Shown here piece after piece: positions 35,716-44,373 of a stretch of 64,000 nt of DNA (its first letter is position 1; each line of letters opens with the position of its first letter). A model generated the notes under the pieces. It was not told the origin of the DNA, did no database searches, and saw only the letters and a program-made list of their open reading frames with translations. The position numbers were made by a program, and so were the translations under genes. This DNA is from Psychroflexus torquis ATCC 700755 (GTDB lineage: Bacteria > Bacteroidota > Bacteroidia > Flavobacteriales > Flavobacteriaceae), in assembly GCF_000153485.2 (NCBI RefSeq), contig NC_018721.1, positions 3,534,001 to 3,598,000 on the forward strand, given 5' to 3'.

Positions 35716-36906
35716 TTAATCCTTCTCATAGTTTTCATTAAAGGCTGAAGGTAGCAATTGAGGGATAAATTTAATAATAATCGGTAATAGAACACCACCA
35801 CCTGGAAGAGCAAAAATAGCTAAAGACGGGATGCTTTTAAAGATATCATAAAGCTGAGCCTTAACTTTTACTTTTTCTTCAGAACTGAGTTCTCTTTTAG
35901 TAGATTGTGAGATTAAATAAACCAGTTCTTTACTTTGCATGATTTCCTTGGATAATCGATTCTTGTTGCGAGAAAGTAACAATTTGACCGCCTTTTGATT
36001 GTTCTTATAGAAATGATTTAAAGGATTACTGAAATGGAAATAAGCAATATTTTTTTTGTGGATAAATACAAATTCAAAGAGAAACTCTACCGCTGTCTCT
36101 ATATGATGATCTTTTAAATTTAATTGAGGCCCAAGTTTAGATAAAAAACTCAATTCATCAACTTCAACTTTTTCATCGCTATAGATAGCCATACACGTTA
36201 GATCAAGTAAATACAAACTTCCAATATGATCTAATGTTTGACTGTATTGGATGTCCTCAATCTGCTTTGTGTCTTTTTCAGTTTGGAAATTATACCTTAA
36301 GGAACTTTGTAATAATTTCAGGATAAGAGTATCGTAAGAGGTCTGAGAGACTTTTTGACCTAAGGCAAGATAAACCGTAGACATAATGAGATACTCTAGA
36401 GATTTCGCATACTCACTTGGGGGTGTTGAACCAATTAAGGTTTTGTTATACGTTAATACATCAGTAAATATCAATGCGTTAGTGATAATATGACTGAAAT
36501 TTTTCTGAATTAATCCCTCGTTGGTTTGAACTCTTTTGTGAATAAATTGTTCCAGTTTTTGTTCAGGTTTAGATTTTAACTTGAAGATAGATCTTAAATA
36601 ATTTCTTTGCGAATAGATGGATTCATAAAACCCCGTTATTCTAATGATAATTTCATTTGAGGGTTCATCACCAAAAGCCTTGTGGTCAATATAAACCAGC
36701 GCCACAAAAAGATTAATTTTTGCAAGTTCTTGCTGAGTATACTTGAGCTTACTATTTAAAGGGATTAAAGCAGTCTGACTAGAACCATAAATAAATCCAG
36801 ATCTTCTTAGAGCTTCATAAAAGCAATCTGGATCTAGCGAAAGTAAATCGCTTTCCGCAATGCTATGTAAGCATTTAGTAAGCCAACCTGATGCAGAAGG
36901 ATTCAT
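35716..36906 (-). CDS. LETM1-related protein
   Basis: 396 residues, mostly helical. The C-terminal about 70 residues (ELSSEEKVKVKAQLYDIFKS, then PSLAIFALPGGGVLLPIIIK) match the LETM1-like segment with its PGG hairpin and a single membrane helix; the central part holds an acidic TerB-like stretch (YSDEKVEVDELSFL). Flavobacterial homologues are called LETM1-related biofilm-associated proteins, but a mechanism is not known. Monocistronic; no partner is suggested by context. Confidence 0.82.
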   Translation of the reverse strand: MNPSASGWLTKCLHSIAESDLLSLDPDCFYEALRRSGFIYGSSQTALIPLNSKLKYTQQELAKINLFVALVYIDHKAFGDEPSNEIIIRITGFYESIYSQRNYLRSIFKLKSKPEQKLEQFIHKRVQTNEGLIQKNFSHIITNALIFTDVLTYNKTLIGSTPPSEYAKSLEYLIMSTVYLALGQKVSQTSYDTLILKLLQSSLRYNFQTEKDTKQIEDIQYSQTLDHIGSLYLLDLTCMAIYSDEKVEVDELSFLSKLGPQLNLKDHHIETAVEFLFEFVFIHKKNIAYFHFSNPLNHFYKNNQKAVKLLLSRNKNRLSKEIMQSKELVYLISQSTKRELSSEEKVKVKAQLYDIFKSIPSLAIFALPGGGVLLPIIIKFIPQLLPSAFNENYEKD

Positions 36907-36953
36907 GTGACAAAGGAACTATAAATTGATATTTAATCGTAGACTTTAAGTAA

Positions 36954-36977
36954 AAAAGAGTCCAATTGGACTCTTTT
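36954..36977 (-). terminator. Terminator of the acyl-CoA ligase gene
   Basis: A perfect 24-base palindrome, AAAAGAGTCC-AATT-GGACTCTTTT, with no separate loop beyond AATT, 28 bases after the ligase stop. Its T-run serves the minus strand. Confidence 0.75.
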
Positions 36978-37005
36978 AAATTAATTAATATTTTAGTGTC
37001 ATACT

Positions 37006-38781
37006 TTAATTGGAGTAAATTTTATTGTAAAGATCCATATATCTTTCTTTTATAACTCTTCTTTTCAGTTTCATAGTAGGAGTAAGGTGTTCTTTTTCGA
37101 TGCTCCAAACATCAGGCGTAAGTTCAAATCTTTTGATCTTCTCCCAGTTTCCAAATTTCTGATTGTAAAAGTCAATTTCTTCCTGTATTCTGTCAATTAA
37201 TTCTTGGTGTGTTACCATTTCTGACAATGTACTGCCAAGATGAAGATTTTTACGTTCTCCCCATTCTTTTGCAAACTCTTCATTCAATTGTATAAGAGCA
37301 GCAGGCATTTTTTGACCTTCACCAACGACCATAATTTGTTCGATAAATCGAGATTGTTTCATCACATTTTCGATAATCTGTGGCGCAACATATTTACCAC
37401 CAGAGGTCTTAAACATTTCCTTCTTACGATCGGTGATTTTTAAGAATCCTTGTCTATCTACTTCACCTATATCTCCAGTATGGAAAAAACCATTATTTAT
37501 GACTTCGTCTGTTTTCTTTTTGTCTTTATAATAGCCCATCATGACTTGAGGACCTTTAACTAGAATTTCACCATCTTTTGCAATTTTAACTTCAGTTTCT
37601 GGGAGGGGAAGACCTACCGTACCAATTTTGAAACCACCATTTCTCATATCGTTAACAGCAACGACAGGTGAAGTTTCAGTCAATCCATATCCTTCCATAA
37701 CACTCATTCCAGCAGCATTGAAGACTCTGGCTAGACGCGGTTGTAAAGCTGCACTCCCAGAAGCAATAACTTTTAGGTTTCCACCTAAGGCTTCTTGCCA
37801 TTTGACAAAAATTAATTTCCTGGCTAGTTTGAGGCGCGTTTCGTACCACCAGCCATTAGCACCATAGGGTTGATATTGTAAGCCTAGTTCAACGGCCCAG
37901 AAAAAAAGGTTTTTCTTTATCCCCGTAAGATCGGTTCCTTTAGCGATAATCTTATCGTATACTTTCTCCAAAAGTCTTGGCACAGCAGACATTACATCTG
38001 GTTTAATTTCTTTTAGATTATCACTTATAGTTTCAATTGATTCGGCAAAGTAAACACTCACACCGCTAAATTGATACATATACTGAAGCATTCTCTCGTA
38101 AATATGGCAAACTGGTAAAAAACTTAAGGCTTTTGCAGTTCCCAAGTCTAAAGGCAGACGGGTTGAGCTATGGAGGGCATTGCTAGCAATATTTTTGTGA
38201 GAAAGCATTACACCTTTTGGCCGACCTGTGGTTCCCGACGTATATATTAAAGTTGCTAAATCGTTTTCGGTCACTTTGTCCATAAGAGATTGAACTTCAG
38301 ATTGATTACTTTCGTCGGTTCCAAGTTCCAAAACCTCAGACCAATTTTTAGCGCCATCAACGTCATCAAAAGTATAAACTTCTTTTAAGGATTTTACTTG
38401 TCCTTTTATGGCCATAACCTTGTCATACACCTCTTTATCGGAGACAAAGCAAAATTTAGATTCACTATGATTTAAAACATAAGCATAGTCTTCTTGACAA
38501 ATAGTGGGATATATAGGCACATCTTGAGCACCAAGTTGCATTATTCCAATATCCATGATATTCCACTCTGTTCTGTTGTTGGTAGAAATAAGGGCTATTT
38601 TATCATTGGGTTGCACACCAAGTCTCAGTAAACCTCGGCTTATTTTATTGAGTTGAGCAACATACTCTTTTGAAGAAGTAGATTTCCATTCGCCATTGTA
38701 TTTCGTAACAAGAGCATCTTCTAGATTAAATTTTTCTAATTGATAGTATGGGAAATCAAATAAACGTTTAAGTGATGACAT
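37006..38781 (-). CDS. Long-chain fatty acid--CoA ligase
   Basis: 591 residues from the ATG at 38781 (MSSLKRLFDFPYYQ); eight further in-frame codons upstream are unlikely. The AMP-binding motif IYTSGTTGRPKGVMLSH, the A5 block GYGLTETSP and the A8 block FHTGDIGEVD place it in the long-chain acyl-CoA synthetase group (FadD15/bubblegum-like). It activates fatty acids for beta-oxidation or lipid remodelling. It is monocistronic with its own terminator. Confidence 0.92.
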   Translation of the reverse strand: MSSLKRLFDFPYYQLEKFNLEDALVTKYNGEWKSTSSKEYVAQLNKISRGLLRLGVQPNDKIALISTNNRTEWNIMDIGIMQLGAQDVPIYPTICQEDYAYVLNHSESKFCFVSDKEVYDKVMAIKGQVKSLKEVYTFDDVDGAKNWSEVLELGTDESNQSEVQSLMDKVTENDLATLIYTSGTTGRPKGVMLSHKNIASNALHSSTRLPLDLGTAKALSFLPVCHIYERMLQYMYQFSGVSVYFAESIETISDNLKEIKPDVMSAVPRLLEKVYDKIIAKGTDLTGIKKNLFFWAVELGLQYQPYGANGWWYETRLKLARKLIFVKWQEALGGNLKVIASGSAALQPRLARVFNAAGMSVMEGYGLTETSPVVAVNDMRNGGFKIGTVGLPLPETEVKIAKDGEILVKGPQVMMGYYKDKKKTDEVINNGFFHTGDIGEVDRQGFLKITDRKKEMFKTSGGKYVAPQIIENVMKQSRFIEQIMVVGEGQKMPAALIQLNEEFAKEWGERKNLHLGSTLSEMVTHQELIDRIQEEIDFYNQKFGNWEKIKRFELTPDVWSIEKEHLTPTMKLKRRVIKERYMDLYNKIYSN

Positions 38782-38936
38782 ATTTTTATATTTAAGGCAA
38801 TGCAAAATAGAAATTTTTTAAATCAAATTCTATTAAATTCTTCTTTTAAACCAACTAAAATTTAGAATTCTCTAATAAATTATATAATGTATTGATAATG
38901 AGCAAGTTTAATATTTTCGTTTTAATCATTTTCATA

Positions 38937-39170
38937 TTAAAAGCTTAAAACTGCATCATCACCTCTATAATCGGCACCACCTTCCAAACGACCAGTTGGA
39001 AGCCTTAAGATGGCATCTCCCTTTCCTAGAATCTGAATTGGTGTATAGCCTTTTAGCCGTGAAGAGTCCAATAATTTAGATTGAAATTCTTTGGTTTTAA
39101 AGACTAATTCGTCTGGCAACTATTTAATATGAAATTAGGGCGCGTTAATCGCCCCTTGTATAGTGATGTC
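38937..39170 (-). pseudogene. Remnant of gamma-glutamyltransferase (ggt) C-terminus
   Basis: In one frame the minus strand reads D-I-T-I-Q-G-A-I-N-A-P-stop-F-H-I-K-stop-L-P-D-E-L and continues to ...GADYRGDDAVLSF and a stop. This is the C-terminal part of gamma-glutamyltransferase (consensus NAPRFHHQWLPDE... and DPR-GGAA end), with the Arg and Trp codons both turned into stops. Only about 75 residues of the usual 550 remain. The left end joins normal chromosome; the right end abuts the end of an IS3-type remnant at 39196. Confidence 0.72.
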
Positions 39171-39195
39171 AAATTAATGAACATTTAAGATGGTT

Positions 39196-39530
39196 TGTGG
39201 ACTACCTAGAAAATTTGTGACTATTTCATTAAGCTACTTTTTCAATAATTTCTCTCAATTTTATTTTCACTTGTATAGGTGAGAGATATCTTATGCCAAA
39301 TTATATGTCTAATTTGGTATTAAACTAGAAAATAATTTTTCGGTATCATACCAATGAATATAATCTTCAAAAGACTCTTGTAATTGATTATTTGATGTAA
39401 ACCTAAATCGATATAGCCGTTCGCATTTAAGTGTCTTAAAAAAGCTTTCAGCTATGCCAGTGTCACAAAAATCAACCTTTCTACCGATACTTTTAGTTAT
39501 TTTAAGATTAAAGTTGTTGAGGTTTGTCAT
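39196..39530 (-). pseudogene. IS3-family transposase (OrfB) C-terminal remnant
   Basis: The minus strand encodes the C-terminus of an IS3 OrfB: DTGIAESFFKTLKCERLYRF, then FEDYIHWYDTEKLFSSL and, after a 28-base insertion, RYLSPIQVKIKLREIIEKVA and a stop at 39229. The DDE glutamate region (AESFFKTLK) is visible but everything upstream is missing. An end-like TGTGGACTACC at 39196-39206 is a candidate terminal inverted repeat. The insertion of the mini-MITE at 39293-39320 breaks the frame. Confidence 0.8.
39293..39320. mobile_element. Minimal MITE (28 bp) inside the IS3 remnant
   Basis: ATGCCAAATTA...TAATTTGGTAT, only the two terminal repeats of the MITE family at 4175 and 43781 plus six bases between. 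Removing 29 bases (the element and one or two duplicated bases, consistent with a TA target) restores a continuous IS3 frame SSLRYLSPIQ. Confidence 0.65.
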
Positions 39531-39539
39531 TTTGTTTGA

Positions 39540-40043
39540 AGCATACTGGACACCTCATTAAAAAAAGCCTTGATAGGCGGAATATCAACTATTTGACGGG
39601 ATTGTTCTTTCTGTGGAGAAAAGTTTTTAAAGCGCTTCCACAAGAAGTACAATAATCGGGTACTAATTCTATATTCTGTTCGGGATGAGTTGTCATCTCT
39701 AAAGTTTTTCTTTTTTCATCTTTTCTGAATGCTTACTTTTCGATCAGATGATTTGCGTAAACTTTGATTGGGTCTAGGATGGGTTTTCATCCTTTGAAGG
39801 GGCATAGAGCTTTTGCGACTGTTTTTTGGATTTTCATAGGTAAATAATTTATCCTTTAACTGTCTATTCTCTTTTAACAGTAGCTGATTTTGCTTCATGA
39901 TACCTCGGTTCTCTTTAATTAATCTTTGATTCTCTTGGATCAATGCTTAGTTCTAATTTGCCAAGCCTTCAAGTTCATTTACCCGTCTAGCGAGAGAAAT
40001 AAACGTTGCATACAACTCTCGATATGTTGGTTTTATTGACAAA
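39540..40043 (-). pseudogene. IS66-family transposase N-terminal remnant
   Basis: From about 40043 the minus strand encodes KPTYRELYATFISLARRVNE, two stops, IQENQRLIKENRG and a coiled coil, then ENPKNSRKSS and RPNQSLRKSSDRK, matching the N-terminal coiled coil and the NSSNSS...PGGQPGHKG block of IS66 TnpC. After a frameshift it gives PDYCTSCGSAL and RQIVDIPPIKAFFNE, the IS66 zinc-finger region. The catalytic two thirds are absent; the remnant ends against the IS3 piece. The 243 bases to the right (40044-40286) show nothing recognisable. Confidence 0.78.
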
Positions 40044-40286
40044 AATAGTATTATTTAGGGTGGTTACAATACAGCTAAAATAGCAGTGTAAAAAACCACA
40101 AGTTATCAAGAAAACAAAAGAAGTTGTGAACTGATATGGATAAAATCAATGTTTTTCCAATTTAAAAAAGAACAGAAGCAAGATCTTGTTAATAAGACAA
40201 TTGAAAATGTTAATAACCTAAGGACTTCATAAAATAACCTCCAGAAACTTGGTACTGATTAGTTACAAAAAGTTTTATAAAATTAT

Positions 40287-40655
40287 TTATTGTTTTTTAT
40301 TCTCGCCTTCATGGTCTTTCACGACTTCTTCATCGCGATACTTACAACATTCGTGTACAGAATTGTATTGTTCCTCTGTCGCTTTAATTTCTTTTGTGTC
40401 GTGACCAACTGCTGCTAGACATTCAGAAATTGTTGTTACATTGGTTTTACGTTCGTCAAAAATGAGTTTTAACTCATGTGTATCTATACTCCAAACGGCA
40501 GATTTAACCCCTTTGGTTCTAATAGCTGCTTTTTCAATACGCTCTTTACACATGCCGCAAATTCCGTCTACTTCCATAGAAACGCGTGCATTTTTGTTTT
40601 GTGAGAATGCAAACATTCCAAAACTTAATAGTACTAGTACAATTACTTTTTTCAT
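40287..40655 (-). CDS. Secreted HMA-domain (heavy-metal-binding) protein
   Basis: 122 residues with a signal peptide (MKKVIVLVLLSFGMFAFSQ, 1-19) and a heavy-metal-associated domain whose metal loop is GICGMCKERIEKAA (CxxC) followed by VKSAVWSIDTHELKLIF. The C-terminal tail has HECCKYRDEE, a second Cys pair, and a charged end. Periplasmic HMA proteins of this type bind Cu(I)/Zn(II)/Hg(II) and may pass it to or from an outer-membrane receptor. It is the last gene of a trio with the TonB-dependent receptor and HYC_CC_PP protein. Confidence 0.88.
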   Translation of the reverse strand: MKKVIVLVLLSFGMFAFSQNKNARVSMEVDGICGMCKERIEKAAIRTKGVKSAVWSIDTHELKLIFDERKTNVTTISECLAAVGHDTKEIKATEEQYNSVHECCKYRDEEVVKDHEGENKKQ

Positions 40656-40824
40656 TTTATTCTGAATTTATTTTAGGATTTCATTTAGTGAAATTCTGTT
40701 TTATGGTTATTTTATTTTTCTGTCTTTTCAAGCGAAATCGAGACCTAAAATAGTTCTAGACTGCGCTCAAACAAGCAGATATTTTAATTATTAATTATAA
40801 GATTTCTGCTTTTGCAGAAATTGG

Positions 40825-43062
40825 TCACTTTATTTTATAACGTAACCCTGCATAATACAAGCTTCCAAAAATTGGACCATATACAAAGTTACTGTCAAAA
40901 TTTGAACCAAATGGATTGTCTGCACTAAGTATTGGGTTTGGCTGACGCACATTGGTTACATTTTCTCCACCTAAATATATTTCAAATTTTGGTGAAAATA
41001 CCTTAGTGACTTGTAAATTTAACGTTCCAATGGTTGGCGAAAAATCATCTAACTGAAATTGTGGCGTGCTTAAATCTGTACTCGGAAAGCGCTGTGCACT
41101 TATCCAATTGTATGTCGCATCAAACTTCCACTGTGTTCCTTTATCCGTTCGATGCGTTTCATACCCCGCATTTGCGAACAACCGGTGTTTTGGTACTAAG
41201 GGTTTTTCTAAACGACCACTGTTGAAATCAGTTTGAATATCGTAGTATTTGTAAGCCAATCGTAAATCGAAACCTTCAAACGTATTGTGATTAAATTCAA
41301 ACTGAAAACTATTCGCAAAACTTTGCCCTTCAAGATTATAAAAATTAATTTCAAAAGGATTTTCCCAATCTACAACCACTTGATTTTGAAAATCGGTTCG
41401 GTAAAAATCAAACGTGACGTCAGCATCTCTTCCAAATAAATTAAAACCTTGAAGATAACTCACACCATAATTCCAGGCTATTTCTGGGTCTAATCCGTAA
41501 ATATTTCCTCCGTCGTTTAGAATATTAATCTGTCTTGAACTTGCAAACAAATTCATATTTTCAGCAAAAATATTAGCACTTCGTTTACCGCGACCTATGG
41601 ATGCTCTAAATGCAGATTTTCCCCAAGGCGTGTATCGTGCATGTAACCTAGGTGTTACAAAAAGACCTAGTTTATTGTTTTGATCAACACGAACACCAGC
41701 GGTCATTGTGAGTTTATCTAAATCGTCATAAGCATATTCAAAAAAACCACCAAAAGAGTTCTCTATACGTTCAAAATTCTGAGTTTTTACAAGCTCTTCA
41801 AACTGATCATACGTAAAACTTAAACCTGTTTTTATTTTGTGACGCGAGTCGGAAATAATAGTGTTATACATCACATTAGAGTAAAAGCTATTGTGCTGAA
41901 TGTCATAAATATTTAACCCAAAATAAGAGTCTTGTTTATGGTGGCTAAACGCCGTTTGAAAGCCGATACTTTGATACGGAATTTCAGGATTTACGTAACC
42001 TAGCTTGGTACTAACTTCAAAACGTTCGGTATTAATTTGGCTTCCCCAATTGTTTGTGGTTAGTTTATCTGTATCAGGATTAAAGGCGACTTGTCCAGCT
42101 TGTTTTTCGTCATTAAGATATCTCAAATTTATAAAACTTACAACACCTTTTTCTAAGTTGGTATATTGCCAGCGGTTCATTACATTAATTTGATTGTAAA
42201 GTGGCATATCTAAAAAGCCATCATCATTAACATCGTGTTTTTGTTGTTGTGTATTGCCATGTAAATACAACCCAGTACTCCATTTATCAGATACCTTGGT
42301 ATTAAAATGTGTATTTAATTCTACCCGTTCATTTGTGGCGGCGTACAGATTTACAAAAATCCTATCATCCGTAGTGGGTTTAACCATCTCCACATTAATT
42401 TGGCCTGCAATGCTTTCAAAACCATTAACAACACTACCGGTTCCTTTTGTTATCTGAATGCTCTCCACCCACGTACCGGGAATAAAACTCAATCCAAAAG
42501 CTTGTGACGCACCACGAATTGCAGGTATATTTTCAGTAGCAATTAAAATATAGGGTGTGGTTAAACCTAGCATTTTAATTTGTCGCGTTCCTGTAACAGC
42601 ATCTGCAAAATTAACATCAATAGAGGGATTTGTTTCGAAACTCTCTGCCAAATTACAACATGCTGCCTTTAGCAATTCCGTACTTGTAACCGTAAAGGTG
42701 TTTGTAGCTTGAATATAAGATTTTACAGTGGCTTGTTTTCTAGATGTCAGAATAACGGCATCTAAATCATTACTAACTTGCAGAATATGGTCGATGTACC
42801 TGTTTTCTGTTACGGAAATAGTGTCCGTTTTAAAGCCAATATAACTGATTACTAATTTACTATACGAAAATTTGTAAGGCAATGAAAATGTACCATCTTC
42901 ACCAGTAATAACGCCAACCGATGAATCTAACCAATACACACTCGCGCCTGGCAAAGGCAGTTCTTTCCCTATACTTGTTTCTAAAACACTACCTTTTAGT
43001 TGTTCTTGTGCAGTTACTATTAGCGACAAAAACATAAAACTTAATATTAAATATTTTTTCAT
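40825..43062 (-). CDS. TonB-dependent outer-membrane receptor (metal-associated)
   Basis: 745 residues. Signal peptide 1-18, an N-terminal CarboxypepD_reg-like domain (about 20-105), a plug domain with the unusual Cys pair in ELLKAACCNLAESFETNPS, the plug end GSVVNGFESIAGQINVEM, and a C-terminal beta barrel ending in an aromatic residue pattern (LYYAGLRYKIK). The double Cys in the plug is typical of flavobacterial receptors encoded beside HMA and HYC_CC_PP proteins, so metal (probably copper) handling is likely, but the transported ligand is unknown. Not a SusC type. Confidence 0.9.
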   Translation of the reverse strand: MKKYLILSFMFLSLIVTAQEQLKGSVLETSIGKELPLPGASVYWLDSSVGVITGEDGTFSLPYKFSYSKLVISYIGFKTDTISVTENRYIDHILQVSNDLDAVILTSRKQATVKSYIQATNTFTVTSTELLKAACCNLAESFETNPSIDVNFADAVTGTRQIKMLGLTTPYILIATENIPAIRGASQAFGLSFIPGTWVESIQITKGTGSVVNGFESIAGQINVEMVKPTTDDRIFVNLYAATNERVELNTHFNTKVSDKWSTGLYLHGNTQQQKHDVNDDGFLDMPLYNQINVMNRWQYTNLEKGVVSFINLRYLNDEKQAGQVAFNPDTDKLTTNNWGSQINTERFEVSTKLGYVNPEIPYQSIGFQTAFSHHKQDSYFGLNIYDIQHNSFYSNVMYNTIISDSRHKIKTGLSFTYDQFEELVKTQNFERIENSFGGFFEYAYDDLDKLTMTAGVRVDQNNKLGLFVTPRLHARYTPWGKSAFRASIGRGKRSANIFAENMNLFASSRQINILNDGGNIYGLDPEIAWNYGVSYLQGFNLFGRDADVTFDFYRTDFQNQVVVDWENPFEINFYNLEGQSFANSFQFEFNHNTFEGFDLRLAYKYYDIQTDFNSGRLEKPLVPKHRLFANAGYETHRTDKGTQWKFDATYNWISAQRFPSTDLSTPQFQLDDFSPTIGTLNLQVTKVFSPKFEIYLGGENVTNVRQPNPILSADNPFGSNFDSNFVYGPIFGSLYYAGLRYKIK

Positions 43063-43134
43063 TTATTTGATTTATAGGTATGACTATTGGCACATAAATG
43101 TGTGCTTCTTTCTTAACTAAGGGTCGTTATTAAA

Positions 43135-43551
43135 TCAAATAAGGTAAGTTTCATCTAACACCTGAATGTCTTCGATGAGTACAGGTGGGAAATAATCTTT
43201 ATGCGGAACAAGCAAGGTTGTAAAATCCGCAAAAAGACGGATGTAGGAATAGGTATAAGCAAATAAAACGTTTTGTTGAATTGTTTCTAAATCTTCAAAT
43301 GACTTTAAGGTAACTTCAGAAAGTCCCTCAATCACATCAATTTCATCTTTGCAACAATTTATTTTTACGATATCAGAATGCTTCTGTTTAGAAAATTCTG
43401 CATCTCCACATTTTTCACTCTCAGAAAATATAGCCACATCAATTAAAACATCTCCACAAAAATGCTTCTCTATCGTTAATGATAATGTCGAAAACAGCAC
43501 CAAAAGTGATAACGCAATAGAAATGGTTTTATGTATGTACGTAAATTTCAC
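43135..43551 (-). CDS. HYC_CC_PP family protein
   Basis: 138 residues. A signal/anchor helix at 8-26, an HFCGD motif near residue 30, the pair NCCKDE in the middle and YFPPV near the end: the family signature of HYC_CC_PP proteins. The cysteines and histidine suggest metal binding. The family is found in Flavobacteriia next to a TonB-dependent receptor and an HMA protein, as here (same strand, 72 bases before the receptor), so a role in metal sensing or trafficking at the envelope is inferred; nothing is experimentally known to me. Confidence 0.9.
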   Translation of the reverse strand: MKFTYIHKTISIALSLLVLFSTLSLTIEKHFCGDVLIDVAIFSESEKCGDAEFSKQKHSDIVKINCCKDEIDVIEGLSEVTLKSFEDLETIQQNVLFAYTYSYIRLFADFTTLLVPHKDYFPPVLIEDIQVLDETYLI

Positions 43552-43780
43552 AATACAAAGTTACAAAAATTCTTAATTTGTGAAAATAGTATTATTCAAC
43601 TATTAATGATATAAATTATGGTAAGAAAATCCGAATTCAATACCGATTAATTGTTGTTGTGAGAAAAGAATAATACGAACTAATTTTAGGTTGATCAGTA
43701 AATAAACCTTTTATTCCTGAGGCTACATTTTCTTATTCCAACGCTGTTGGGTTCTTGCACTAATGTTTAAATAATCTTTA
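43552..43780. other. AT-rich spacer, no gene seen
   Basis: 229 bases between the HYC_CC_PP gene and the MITE. It must hold the promoter of the minus-strand metal trio, but no clear TAnnTTTG pair was assigned. No coding frame is convincing. Confidence 0.5.
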
Positions 43781-43990
43781 ATACCAAATTAGACCTATAA
43801 TGACGCAATAAATCGTTTTACCGAAATGAATTCGGCACAGGCTTTTTTCGCCTGCTTTTCGTCAAAAATAGTTACCGTAGCTAAGGCTATGCTAGTTAAT
43901 TTTTATTTCAATCACTCAAAAAACCTGTGCTGAGCTACGTCGTAGTATAATTCAATTTATTCATACGGCATTATAAATATAATTTGGCAT
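43781..43990. mobile_element. MITE-like palindromic element, copy 2 (210 bp)
   Basis: Starts ATACCAAATTAGACCTATAATG and ends in CATTATAAATATAATTTGGCAT, an imperfect long terminal inverted repeat. It is the reverse-complement relative of the element at 4175-4336, with two extra internal blocks of about 25 bases that are themselves complementary (GCACAGGCTTTTT near one side and CCTGTGC near the other), so the whole element can fold as one long hairpin. Flanks TTTA and TAAG are compatible with a TA target duplication. No open frame. Confidence 0.78.
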
Positions 43991-44373
43991 AAGTTCGTTT
44001 CTAGTTTTAAAACGCTTGGTAAGGATAGATCCTAGCCGGATTATTCGTTTCTCAAGCCTATGACTCTATTGCTTTTTTCGAAGTGATTTTAATTCAAACA
44101 CATTTTCTATTATCTATAATTCATAAATTTTTGCCCTTAATAATCAACAAAAATAACGACTTCAACTATTTTAATTGGTATTAGAGTTTTAAGACCAAGT
44201 TTGTAAACTTCCTCTCGAGCAGAAACCACGATTGCAGAATCTGCTGAATTTATTTTTTAAGCTTAGGTCCCTGAGTTTTTAAAATTCGGCAAGCTACGGA
44301 TAAGCTTAAAACATCTAAACATCTAAACAGCTTAAGAAGCTAAATGATGCTGCTGAAGATATCTCCATTGTTT
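43991..44373. other. Spacer with no recognisable gene
   Basis: 383 bases between the MITE and the stress-protein gene. Short direct repeats (AACATCTAAACATCTAAACAG near 44310) are visible but no open frame of convincing length or coding bias, and no clear hairpin terminator of the stress-protein gene. Confidence 0.45.

Noticed and set aside
39716..39943. A separate 75-residue gene
   Set aside because: It is the coiled-coil part of the IS66 transposase remnant with stops and frameshift on both sides.
43991..44373. Hidden insertion-sequence remnant
   Set aside because: No frame gave transposase-like sequence; only short direct repeats were seen.
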